Origin: an uncultured Bacilli bacterium
GTDB lineage: Bacteria; Bacillota_I; Bacilli_A; ML615J-28; CAG-313
Assembly (NCBI GenBank): GCA_934140285.1
Contig: CAKPBI010000001.1
Coordinates: forward strand, 1-64,000
Reading direction: 5' to 3'
DNA length: 64,000 nucleotides
Below, one piece after another: positions 24,990 through 33,077 of this stretch. A model generated the notes under the pieces. That model worked only from the letters and a program-made list of their open reading frames with translations, was not told the origin of the DNA and did no database searches. Position numbers and translations under genes: made by a program. The first letter of the stretch is position 1; the number at the start of each line of letters is the position of its first letter.

Positions 24990-27185
24990 ATGAACAATAC
25001 TTTAAATGAAGAACTTAATAAGAGTATTGAAGGTACAAATAAAAACAAATCAAAAATACTTAAGATTGTATTTGAAAGAATAATTCCTTATATTTTGATA
25101 GCGGTGTTTGCGGTTAGATTGTTTTGCTATCAGTCAATTATCCCTGCATCACCTGATAAGTATGTTGGATTAGCTAATAGTCCAATATCTAATAAGTTTT
25201 TAACTGTCCTAACTCTTCTGGCTGTATGGTTTGAGTATACAGCAATATTTATTGTCTTACTTCGCCCTTTTTTTGGATTTAAGACTTTAAGAAATTTAAC
25301 TAGATTTATTCCAATTCCTATATTTTTATACAACTGTATTTTGTTTAAGTATGTTTTAACTCTATTACAAGGAAACTCAGATTTTAGCATACTTTTTGTT
25401 GTATTAATTATAGAAATTGTACTTGGAATAATTATATCACTATATTATAACATTAAGGATAGGAAAGATAAAATTAAGAATAAAGAAATTCTTATAATGT
25501 TGGGCATTTTCCTTTTAATGCTTATCGCGTCAATGCCTTCATTTGTTCCACAAGTTTTATTTGGACGTGGAACTGGTAATATCCTTGTTATGCAACCAAA
25601 GAAAATATCTTTTTCTCATCGCTTAATGTTATACATAGGTGTTATAGTTCCATTTGTTCTATATTTTACATTAAGAAATAGATCTGAAGAAGTAATTAAA
25701 TTTTCACTAATATATATATCCATTGCTACAATGGTAGGCTTTTTGGTAAATTATGATTACACAAATTTCTCGGAACCATGGACTTGGCCATTCCATTTGT
25801 GTAATACCGCAATGTTTATAATACCATTATGCTTAATTTTTAAAATGAAAAGATTGTTTTACTTTACTTATTATATAAATGTTTTAGGCGCAATTCTTGC
25901 AATGTTAATGCCAAATTACGCTGATGAAACAAATATATTAAGTATGAGAATTTTTAACTTTTGGTATAATCACTGGATTGCTTCTTTTATGCCACTATTG
26001 ATAGTCGCATTAAAAGTATTTGAACGTCCAAAACTAAAACAATTTATTTATTCAATGGTAGGCTTTTTAGGATATTTCGTTTTAGTATTATTCCTAAATG
26101 TTTACTTTACTGCCAAAGGACACAGCGTTGATTATTTCTTTATCAATAGTGATTATGTTGGTGATAAATTAGGAACTTGGGGAACAAAATTGTTCTTACT
26201 AAGTGTTGATGTAAAAGTTGGTGATTTAACACTCACTTTCCATCCACTATATCAAACTTTATTTTTCTTAGTATACGTAGGATTAGGTCTTGCTGTATGG
26301 TTTGTATATAATGAATTCTTTATCATTGCTGATAATCACTATGAATTGCATATGAAACTTAAAAAAATTAAACTTGATACAATTGCAATGAGAAATACAA
26401 TAAGTCCTGAAAGAGAGGAAAACCTTATGATAGATATATATTATATACCTGCACATCTCCAATTGTTGCACTTTTCAAAAAAATATTCAACTAGCAAAGT
26501 ATATGCAGTAAATGATGCAAACTTTGAAGTTCATGCAGGAGAAATATTTGGTTTCTTAGGACCAAATGGTGCCGGAAAATCTACAATAATTAAAAGTATT
26601 GTTGGAATTCAACCAATTACTGATGGGGATATCGAAGTATGCGGTTTTAATGTAGCAAAACAACCCGTTGAAGCTAAAGCATGTATAGGCTATGTTCCAG
26701 ATCATTATGCTTTATATGAGAAATTAACAGGTAGGGAATATGTAAATTATATAGCTGATATATATGAAGTACCGCTAGAAGAACGTAACCAAAGAATAGA
26801 AAAATACATTCAAATATTTGAATTACAAAATTCAATAGATAATCAGATTAAAACATACTCGCATGGTATGAAACAAAAAATTACAATTATGTCTGCTCTT
26901 GTACATAATCCAAAAGTATGGATTTTGGATGAACCATTAACAGGACTTGATCCAACAAGTATTTATCAAGTAAAAGAATGTATGAAGCAGCATGCCGCAG
27001 AAGGAAATATAGTTTTCTTTAGCTCTCACTTGATTGACATCGTTGAAAAATTATGTTCTAGAATTGCCATAATCAAACATGGTCAAATACAATGTGTAAA
27101 GACTTTACAAGAAATAGAAGATTCCGGAGTTAATCTTGAAGAATTTTACTTACAAATTATTAAAGAAAACGAGGAAAACTACTAA
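24990..27185 (+). CDS. YwaF/TMEM164-like membrane domain fused to an ABC ATPase
   Basis: Two-part protein of 731 residues. Residues 1-445 are hydrophobic with roughly ten to twelve membrane segments; residues about 205-440 resemble the YwaF/TP0381 (TMEM164) family, with WTWPFHLCNTAMFIIPL around Cys271 and FWYNHWIASFMPLL around His328, matching the positions of the Cys and His reported essential in the human acyltransferase TMEM164 (from memory). Residues about 485-731 are a complete ABC ATPase: Walker A GPNGAGKS at 524-531, Walker B WILDEPLTGLDP, H-loop SSHL; the signature reads YSHGMKQK, as in gliding/CcmA-type exporters. An internal in-frame ATG at 26427 with AGAGG upstream could yield the ATPase alone. 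It overlaps the permease gene by one base. Likely a lipid- or envelope-related exporter, inferred. Confidence 0.82.
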   Translation: MNNTLNEELNKSIEGTNKNKSKILKIVFERIIPYILIAVFAVRLFCYQSIIPASPDKYVGLANSPISNKFLTVLTLLAVWFEYTAIFIVLLRPFFGFKTLRNLTRFIPIPIFLYNCILFKYVLTLLQGNSDFSILFVVLIIEIVLGIIISLYYNIKDRKDKIKNKEILIMLGIFLLMLIASMPSFVPQVLFGRGTGNILVMQPKKISFSHRLMLYIGVIVPFVLYFTLRNRSEEVIKFSLIYISIATMVGFLVNYDYTNFSEPWTWPFHLCNTAMFIIPLCLIFKMKRLFYFTYYINVLGAILAMLMPNYADETNILSMRIFNFWYNHWIASFMPLLIVALKVFERPKLKQFIYSMVGFLGYFVLVLFLNVYFTAKGHSVDYFFINSDYVGDKLGTWGTKLFLLSVDVKVGDLTLTFHPLYQTLFFLVYVGLGLAVWFVYNEFFIIADNHYELHMKLKKIKLDTIAMRNTISPEREENLMIDIYYIPAHLQLLHFSKKYSTSKVYAVNDANFEVHAGEIFGFLGPNGAGKSTIIKSIVGIQPITDGDIEVCGFNVAKQPVEAKACIGYVPDHYALYEKLTGREYVNYIADIYEVPLEERNQRIEKYIQIFELQNSIDNQIKTYSHGMKQKITIMSALVHNPKVWILDEPLTGLDPTSIYQVKECMKQHAAEGNIVFFSSHLIDIVEKLCSRIAIIKHGQIQCVKTLQEIEDSGVNLEEFYLQIIKENEENY
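26414..26429 (+). promoter_or_regulatory. Possible internal ribosome-binding site and start for the ABC domain
   Basis: AGAGG at 26414-26418, 8-nt spacer, ATG at 26427 in frame with the fusion gene and exactly at the junction of the two domains (Met480). Initiation here would give a free 252-residue ATPase. Not proven. Confidence 0.4.
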
Positions 27186-28858
27186 TGAAAGAACTTAAAA
27201 CTTTAATTGCATTGCAGTTAAGGGATAAAGTTGATATGAGTTGGATTAAAGATAAGAAAAAAGCTTTAAGACAGATTATTATCTCATTAGTAAAATTTAT
27301 TATTATTACGACAGTAATATATATTCTTCTTTTGATGAGTAACAGATTTGGACTGTTTTCATTTGATGAGGCTCCAATCATTGTTATTTTGGTTCTAACA
27401 ATTTCATTAATCTTGTCATTAATAGGTTGTACCTTTGAACTTATGAAGAATTTGTATTTTTCTGAGGATAATAAAGTTTTGATAACCTTACCAGTTAATG
27501 CAAATAAAATATTTATTTCAAAAATTGCTGTTTATTACATATATGAAATTAAGAAGAGCTTTGAATTTCTAATACCAATTACGTTAGGATGTTCAATTCT
27601 TCTTGTAACTAAGGGATTGTGTTCAGGATTTATATTTTTATGGATGTGGGTACCTCTTATCTTTATTATTGCTTTACCAGTTTTATTTGGTGCAATACTA
27701 TCGATACCTTTGATGTATTTATATAGACTAATTAAGAAAAGTTCAATTACTGAACTATGTGTTTTCTTAGTAGGCTTGGCAATTGTAATTGCTATATCCG
27801 TTACATTAATTAATTTAATTCCAGATAAAATAGATTTAATTAATAGTTGGCCTCAAATAAAACGTTCAATAAATTCGTTTCTAATTAATGTAGAATCTAA
27901 ATTGAACTTAATGAGTAATCTTATATATATAATAGTTGGTCAAAAACATCATGATTTAACATACAGAATTACAGTATCTACATTCATAAAGTTTTTAATA
28001 CTTGTTGCTACATGTGGAGTTTTAATATTTGTTGTATATTTTATTTCTAGACCTATATTCTTTAATATGATGTCTAAAAACTTTGAAATGAATAAATCAA
28101 TTGATAAACACGGAAGTAACAAAAAAAGAAAAAAATACTTTACATTCATTAATAAAGAATTTACAATTAACTTAAGAACAATAAACATTTCAGTTAACTA
28201 TTTGATGGTATATATAATTATACCAATCCTAATCTTATTATTAAATAAAATGTTTGTTGCAATGGATTCTAGTCAAATGGGGTATAGACTAAAATACACA
28301 TTTAATATCTTATTAATTTGCCTTCCAATGTTGGCTTCTAATGCCCTAGTTGCTACTTATTATAGTAGAGAAGGAAGAGCAGGTTATTTAAAGAAAACAA
28401 AACCAATAGAAATTGTTTATCCGTTACTCGCAAAATTATTTTTTAATGTAATATTTTCTATTCCAACAATAGTTATATCAACATCTATTTTTGGTGAATT
28501 TAATAAAATTGGAATAGTTGCTATTATAATTTTGTCTCTAACTATCTTATTTGTTCATTTAGGACATATGCTATATAGTGCAACACTAGATATCATGAAT
28601 CCACAAAATGAGCAATATGCGACAACAGGACTATCAATTGATAATCCGAACGAAAATAAATCAACAATAGTTGCTTTTATCGTATCATTCTTATTTGCTA
28701 TTGTGGGATATAAATTTTTTGCTGAAGCAATGGCAAATGGTCAATTAATAATAGGATATTTAAAACTATTAGCAATTAGCATTATATACCTTACAACAAA
28801 TATATATATGTTTTTAAAGCGTGTGAAAGCATATTATTATGAAATACAGGGTAATTAA
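27185..28858 (+). CDS. ABC-2-like exporter permease, large
   Basis: Integral membrane protein of 557 residues with about twelve hydrophobic segments in two halves separated by a charged cytosolic loop (KSIDKHGSNKKRKKY near residue 300). YFSEDNKVLITLPVNANKIF near residue 95 is reminiscent of putative ABC exporter permeases that partner with GldA/NatA-type ATPases. It starts on the last base of the ATPase stop codon, so it is translationally coupled to it and very likely its partner. Substrate unknown. Confidence 0.8.
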   Translation: MKELKTLIALQLRDKVDMSWIKDKKKALRQIIISLVKFIIITTVIYILLLMSNRFGLFSFDEAPIIVILVLTISLILSLIGCTFELMKNLYFSEDNKVLITLPVNANKIFISKIAVYYIYEIKKSFEFLIPITLGCSILLVTKGLCSGFIFLWMWVPLIFIIALPVLFGAILSIPLMYLYRLIKKSSITELCVFLVGLAIVIAISVTLINLIPDKIDLINSWPQIKRSINSFLINVESKLNLMSNLIYIIVGQKHHDLTYRITVSTFIKFLILVATCGVLIFVVYFISRPIFFNMMSKNFEMNKSIDKHGSNKKRKKYFTFINKEFTINLRTINISVNYLMVYIIIPILILLLNKMFVAMDSSQMGYRLKYTFNILLICLPMLASNALVATYYSREGRAGYLKKTKPIEIVYPLLAKLFFNVIFSIPTIVISTSIFGEFNKIGIVAIIILSLTILFVHLGHMLYSATLDIMNPQNEQYATTGLSIDNPNENKSTIVAFIVSFLFAIVGYKFFAEAMANGQLIIGYLKLLAISIIYLTTNIYMFLKRVKAYYYEIQGN

Positions 28859-28860
28859 TT

Positions 28861-29301
28861 ATGAAAAAATCAGTAATCTTAACTATTTTAGTGATATACA
28901 TAGGTGCAATATTTATTGTTGGGTTCTTAGGTCAAAAACTTAGGATCTATAATGAAACAAAATATGTTGAACAAATTGAGTGTATATCTGATAACTTTAA
29001 AAAATATGATGTAAATGACTCACAATATCAAAAAGGCTATATAGGAAAAATTAGTGTTGCCTATCAGGAAAATTTAAAGATATATGTAAAATGTCGAGTA
29101 CTTCCTGCTGATGCAACATATAAAGATTTAGACTATATATGTGGAAGCAAAATTTGTACAATTGAAAAAGATAGCGATGGATATGCTATCTTGACATTTA
29201 CAGATCATGGCTCTGTTGATTTAATTGTAAAATCGACAGATGGTAAAAATACACAAATTAAAATTAAAATTATTGCCACTGATACTGGTAGTATTATATA
29301 A
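28861..29301 (+). CDS. Membrane-anchored Ig-like (BIG2-like) protein
   Basis: 146-residue protein with one N-terminal hydrophobic segment (residues 5-25) and no lipobox, so it is probably anchored with the rest outside. Residues about 70-143 resemble a bacterial Ig-like BIG2 fold: VLPADATYKDLDYICG, then GYAILTFTDHGSVDLIVKSTDGK. It begins two bases after the permease stop and precedes the lipoprotein gene by 17 nt, so it belongs to the same operon. Exact family not recognised; a periplasmic-face accessory of the exporter is a guess. Confidence 0.65.
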   Translation: MKKSVILTILVIYIGAIFIVGFLGQKLRIYNETKYVEQIECISDNFKKYDVNDSQYQKGYIGKISVAYQENLKIYVKCRVLPADATYKDLDYICGSKICTIEKDSDGYAILTFTDHGSVDLIVKSTDGKNTQIKIKIIATDTGSII

Positions 29302-29318
29302 AGAAAGGAACAAAAAGA

Positions 29319-31358
29319 ATGAAGAAAATTAGTAATTTATTTTTAACAACACTACTTGTTTTTGTGTTCTTAGCATTAGCAGGTTGTGCAAATGTAACTT
29401 ATAAAGTAACATTTGAAACAAATGGTGGATCAAAAATAGAAGATGTTATAGTTGAACAAGGTAAAACTATTTCTGCTCCAGAAACTCCAACTAAAGAAGG
29501 CTATAAATTTATTGGTTGGTTTAATGATAAAGAGTTAACAGAAAAATTTGTATTTGAAAACCCAATTACAAAAGATACAATTATATATGCGAAATGGCAA
29601 TTAAAAGAAGATGTTAATCAAATATTTGTTAATGGTGTTTCTCAAAGAAGTGAGTTTGTTGCATTCAATGCAAATAAGCAAGTTAAAGAGAATAAAAGAA
29701 ATGAATTCTTTGGTTTAAATAATACACTATATGCAGGTATTGATAATCCATTTATAGTAATGCCAGAAGTAACATTTGTTGAAATTAATGTTGAAACTAA
29801 AGAAGTAGTAAATGATGATGTAACTCCTGAATCTTGGTCTTATGATATTACTGTATATGAAGTAACAGCAGATGAAGAAGTAAAACTAGAAGAATCTAGT
29901 GAAATGATTGATAAAATTGACAGCGTGAATTGTTCAGTTGACTTTTCTGAAAAAGCGGTTGGCAAGAAATTCTTAATTGAAGTTGTCCCACAAAAATTGA
30001 CTGAAAAACAATTACAAAAAGTAGAAAATTATACAACATCTGTTTACTGTTCAGTCGTTGAAGGATATAATGTATATAACGCTTTAGATTTTGCTTATGC
30101 TGAACATCGTAATGAAGATGATGATGCAAATTCATGGAAAAAATTTAAAGAGGAAAAAGGCTTAAATCTTGATTATATTCCAAAAGCATTAATTCTTCAA
30201 TCTGATATAAATATTACAGCAGATGATATGCCTGCTTCATTCTTCTGGAGTGAAGAAGAAGTAAAAGGTGCATCTGATGCAGATAGAGCATTAGGTTCTG
30301 TAAAAGACTATAAGAACTTATATCGTTTAGACCTAGGGGAAAATGATAGCTTTGCTATTCATGGTAACTACTTTACTCTTGATGTAAGTACAATTAAAGA
30401 AGTTGTAAGAGAAAGAAATAAAATTACTCCTGAAGGAGAAGTAATAAGCCATGCGTCATTTATAAGATTTGAAGGTGCTGGTTCATCAAATGTAGTTATT
30501 GAAAGTGTTAATTTAGTAGGTAATGCTCCACGTGTTGAAAATGCTATTAAGTCTGGTGGTTTGATTTTTACAAAAGTTGAAGGACCTACATTTACAGCAT
30601 ATAATAATATTTCAATTGGTTGGTTTATAGCATACATGCCTAATAGAACTGATGCAGAATTCAGAATGGAACAATGCAAGGCATATGATTCTTATAACTG
30701 CTTCGTATATAACTGGGGCTCTCCACTAGTATACATTGATAAATGTGAAATGGTAGGAGCAGGTGGCCCTGTAATAATTCAAGACCATGTTAATCCTAAA
30801 AATGGTGGTAATCCTGGAAATACTTATATTATTGATTCTAAATTAGAATCATATGTTACAGGTTCTGAAGGTTGGTTTAAAGGTGTTCATGCTGATATGT
30901 TAGTTCCTGTAATTAAAGGATGTGATGCAGCATTTAATCCATTTGGCCGTTCTTTCTTAAAATCTAATGCAGATAAATCACTAACTTATTTAAATTTAAT
31001 ATGTGTAAATAAATCAGGTGATGCTGAATCACTTCAACCACAAATAATTGAAGGAGAAGTAAAAATTGATTCTTTACCAAGTTTTGACTTTGGTAAAACT
31101 AACCCATATGTAAAAGCATTAATAGATGCAACATATGGCACTGAATCAGCTTCTTTCCAAACATCTGCAAATGGTTGTGCTTATATTACAACATCTGGAT
31201 TATTTGGTCCTGATCAAAAACAAATTATTGATCCAACAGCAGCAATATATCAAGGCGACTATCTTGCAATGTATTATAATGGAACAATGATTTTATTTGG
31301 ATTTAACAAATATAATCCAACAACAGGAAGTTACGAAATATATACTCCTGCAAATTAG
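29319..31358 (+). CDS. Lipoprotein with InlB-type repeat and beta-helix-like body
   Basis: 679-residue lipoprotein: signal sequence with lipobox ALAGC and lipidated Cys23, then one InlB B-repeat (Flg_new/Listeria-type, about residues 28-93: VTFETNGGSKIEDV, EGYKFIGWFND, IYAKWQ). The rest is not recognised by motif, but residues about 290-560 have the spacing of a right-handed parallel beta-helix (FIRFEGAGSSNVVIESVNLVG, YIDKCEMVGAGGPVIIQDH). AAAGGA lies upstream. It ends at a bidirectional terminator and is the last gene of the ABC cluster. Likely a surface protein or carbohydrate-binding protein; role unknown. Confidence 0.75.
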   Translation: MKKISNLFLTTLLVFVFLALAGCANVTYKVTFETNGGSKIEDVIVEQGKTISAPETPTKEGYKFIGWFNDKELTEKFVFENPITKDTIIYAKWQLKEDVNQIFVNGVSQRSEFVAFNANKQVKENKRNEFFGLNNTLYAGIDNPFIVMPEVTFVEINVETKEVVNDDVTPESWSYDITVYEVTADEEVKLEESSEMIDKIDSVNCSVDFSEKAVGKKFLIEVVPQKLTEKQLQKVENYTTSVYCSVVEGYNVYNALDFAYAEHRNEDDDANSWKKFKEEKGLNLDYIPKALILQSDINITADDMPASFFWSEEEVKGASDADRALGSVKDYKNLYRLDLGENDSFAIHGNYFTLDVSTIKEVVRERNKITPEGEVISHASFIRFEGAGSSNVVIESVNLVGNAPRVENAIKSGGLIFTKVEGPTFTAYNNISIGWFIAYMPNRTDAEFRMEQCKAYDSYNCFVYNWGSPLVYIDKCEMVGAGGPVIIQDHVNPKNGGNPGNTYIIDSKLESYVTGSEGWFKGVHADMLVPVIKGCDAAFNPFGRSFLKSNADKSLTYLNLICVNKSGDAESLQPQIIEGEVKIDSLPSFDFGKTNPYVKALIDATYGTESASFQTSANGCAYITTSGLFGPDQKQIIDPTAAIYQGDYLAMYYNGTMILFGFNKYNPTTGSYEIYTPAN

Positions 31359-31361
31359 TGA

Positions 31362-31389
31362 AAAAAGGTTGTCATTCGGCAACCTTTTT
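31362..31389. terminator. Bidirectional terminator between the lipoprotein gene and murE
   Basis: Stem AAAAAGGTTG (31362-31371)/CAACCTTTTT (31380-31389), 8-nt loop. A and T tracts on both sides allow use from either strand. Confidence 0.85.
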
Positions 31390-32787
31390 CTTTATGTATT
31401 CATAATCTGAATATGTATATATTACACCATCAATATCAAAATAATTTTCTCGCCCCTTACCAGTAATTATTATACTATCTCCAGTTTTCGCAATTTTAAA
31501 TGCTTCATCAATTGCTTTTTTTCTTTCGGTAATACATATATAATTTGTACTAGTTAATTCGGATACCATTTGCTTAATAATTTGATTTGGGTCTTCCTTA
31601 CGTGGGTCTTCAGAGGTAAAGACTACAAAATCAGCATATTCACATGCAACTTTTCCCATGAGTGGTCGTTTACTTTTATCTTTCCCTCCAGCAGCCCCAC
31701 ACACAATAATAATTCTATTTTTTGTTCTTTTCTTCAAACTACAAAGAACAGCTTTTAATGCATTAGGTGTGTGAGCAAAATCAATATATATATTATAAGG
31801 ATAAGGTGATAGAATTTGTTCCAATCTTCCAGGAACAATAGGAAGATTTTTTAAAAGTTCATACAAAGTTTCTATTTTAATTCCTGATAACAAACTTATA
31901 ATAATTCCAGGCAAAACGTTATAAATATTGTATTCTTCCATTCTATTAATTTTTAAATTTCGATATATATAATTTTTAGTATATAAATCAAAAATAGTAT
32001 ATCCATTTTCATAACTAATATTTTTAACTTGGTAATCTGATGGAGTATAAATACTAAAGAAGATAACATTATCTAAATTTTCGAAATATATAGAATACGG
32101 ATCATCTTTATTAATAATTTTAATATTCTTTGCTTTTAGTTGTTTAAAAAGTTTAAACTTAGTTTTAAAATATTCTTCCATTGTTAAATGTGTATCTAAA
32201 TGTTCATGTGATAAATTAGTGAAGACAGCTATATCAAATAAAATATCAGTAATTCTATTATTACTAATTCCCTGAGATGAAATTTCCATTGTTAAATAAT
32301 TCAAACTTAGGTCAGAACCTTTTCTAATTAAACGATAATTTTCTGAAAGAATGGGAGTTGTAAATAAAGAATCTTCATAATAATTACCTAAATAAATGCC
32401 ATTAGTACCAATATAACCAGATTCATATTTTGAACTTAATAGATAATTTATAATTGTAGATGTGGTAGTTTTCCCATCTGTTCCAGTAATTCCAATTAGG
32501 CATAGATCATTAAATGGACAACCATAAAATTTTTTTAAACAATCGATTAAACATTGAAAGTTATTGTTGACATATATAATGCTATATGTAATGTTGCTAA
32601 TGTATTTGTCTAATACAATGACTAATGCTTTTTTATTAATTGCTTCACTTATAAATTCTTCACCTGAAAAATTTTTACCCGAAAGAGGAATAAAAATATA
32701 ACCTTCTTTGAGAAAACGTGAATCACTAGTTATACCTTTTATAGTTCTATAGTCATCACAAGATGGAAATAAGTCTTTTACTAACAT
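31372..32787 (-). CDS. murE: UDP-N-acetylmuramyl-tripeptide synthetase MurE
   Basis: Adds the third amino acid to the peptidoglycan stem peptide in the cytosol. The 471-residue protein has the P-loop GITGTDGKTTT, the YLTMEISSQG segment, NLSHEHLDTHLTMEEYF, and the C-terminal ligase domain with YIDFAHTPNALKAVL. The specificity loop reads SEDPRKEDP: Arg is present as in the diaminopimelate-type DNPR motif, but the preceding residues differ, so lysine versus diaminopimelate cannot be decided. The start at 32787 (minus) has GGTGAT upstream; longer in-frame starts are hydrophobic and lack a site. Single-gene unit. Confidence 0.93.
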   Translation of the reverse strand: MLVKDLFPSCDDYRTIKGITSDSRFLKEGYIFIPLSGKNFSGEEFISEAINKKALVIVLDKYISNITYSIIYVNNNFQCLIDCLKKFYGCPFNDLCLIGITGTDGKTTTSTIINYLLSSKYESGYIGTNGIYLGNYYEDSLFTTPILSENYRLIRKGSDLSLNYLTMEISSQGISNNRITDILFDIAVFTNLSHEHLDTHLTMEEYFKTKFKLFKQLKAKNIKIINKDDPYSIYFENLDNVIFFSIYTPSDYQVKNISYENGYTIFDLYTKNYIYRNLKINRMEEYNIYNVLPGIIISLLSGIKIETLYELLKNLPIVPGRLEQILSPYPYNIYIDFAHTPNALKAVLCSLKKRTKNRIIIVCGAAGGKDKSKRPLMGKVACEYADFVVFTSEDPRKEDPNQIIKQMVSELTSTNYICITERKKAIDEAFKIAKTGDSIIITGKGRENYFDIDGVIYTYSDYEYIKKKVAE

Positions 32788-33077
32788 AGTTTTATCACCA
32801 TTATAATTTATTAATAAAGAAATAAAATAATTCATAAAAATATTTATTATTATAATAAATATTAACACTAATCAATTATAGGAAAAATTCATTTATTAAT
32901 ATATTGAAAGAATTAATAGTTTATTAATTTTGAAATTCCAAATCTTAATATTACTAGTCTAAAATATGTCATAATTTTAATCTTAAAAATGTGTTTTTCT
33001 TTTAAAACAAATGGTCTTGTGATATAATAAGTAAGTATGAATTTTTACATTTTGAAATTAATTAGGAGGAATTATCT
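32788..33077. other. Intergenic region between divergent murE and nifJ
   Basis: 290 bases of very A+T-rich DNA. Only the nifJ promoter could be supported; for murE there are several TATAAT-like hexamers on the minus strand (for example 32849-32854) without a convincing -35. No RNA gene or riboswitch was recognised. Confidence 0.5.
33000..33028 (+). promoter_or_regulatory. Promoter of nifJ
   Basis: Extended -10 TGATATAAT (hexamer 33023-33028); the -35 region at 33000-33005 is weak. The ribosome-binding site TTAGGAGGAATT follows 35 nt later. Confidence 0.55.

Noticed and set aside
31570..31758. Plus-strand frame inside murE
   Set aside because: Antisense shadow of a well-conserved gene with no start signals.
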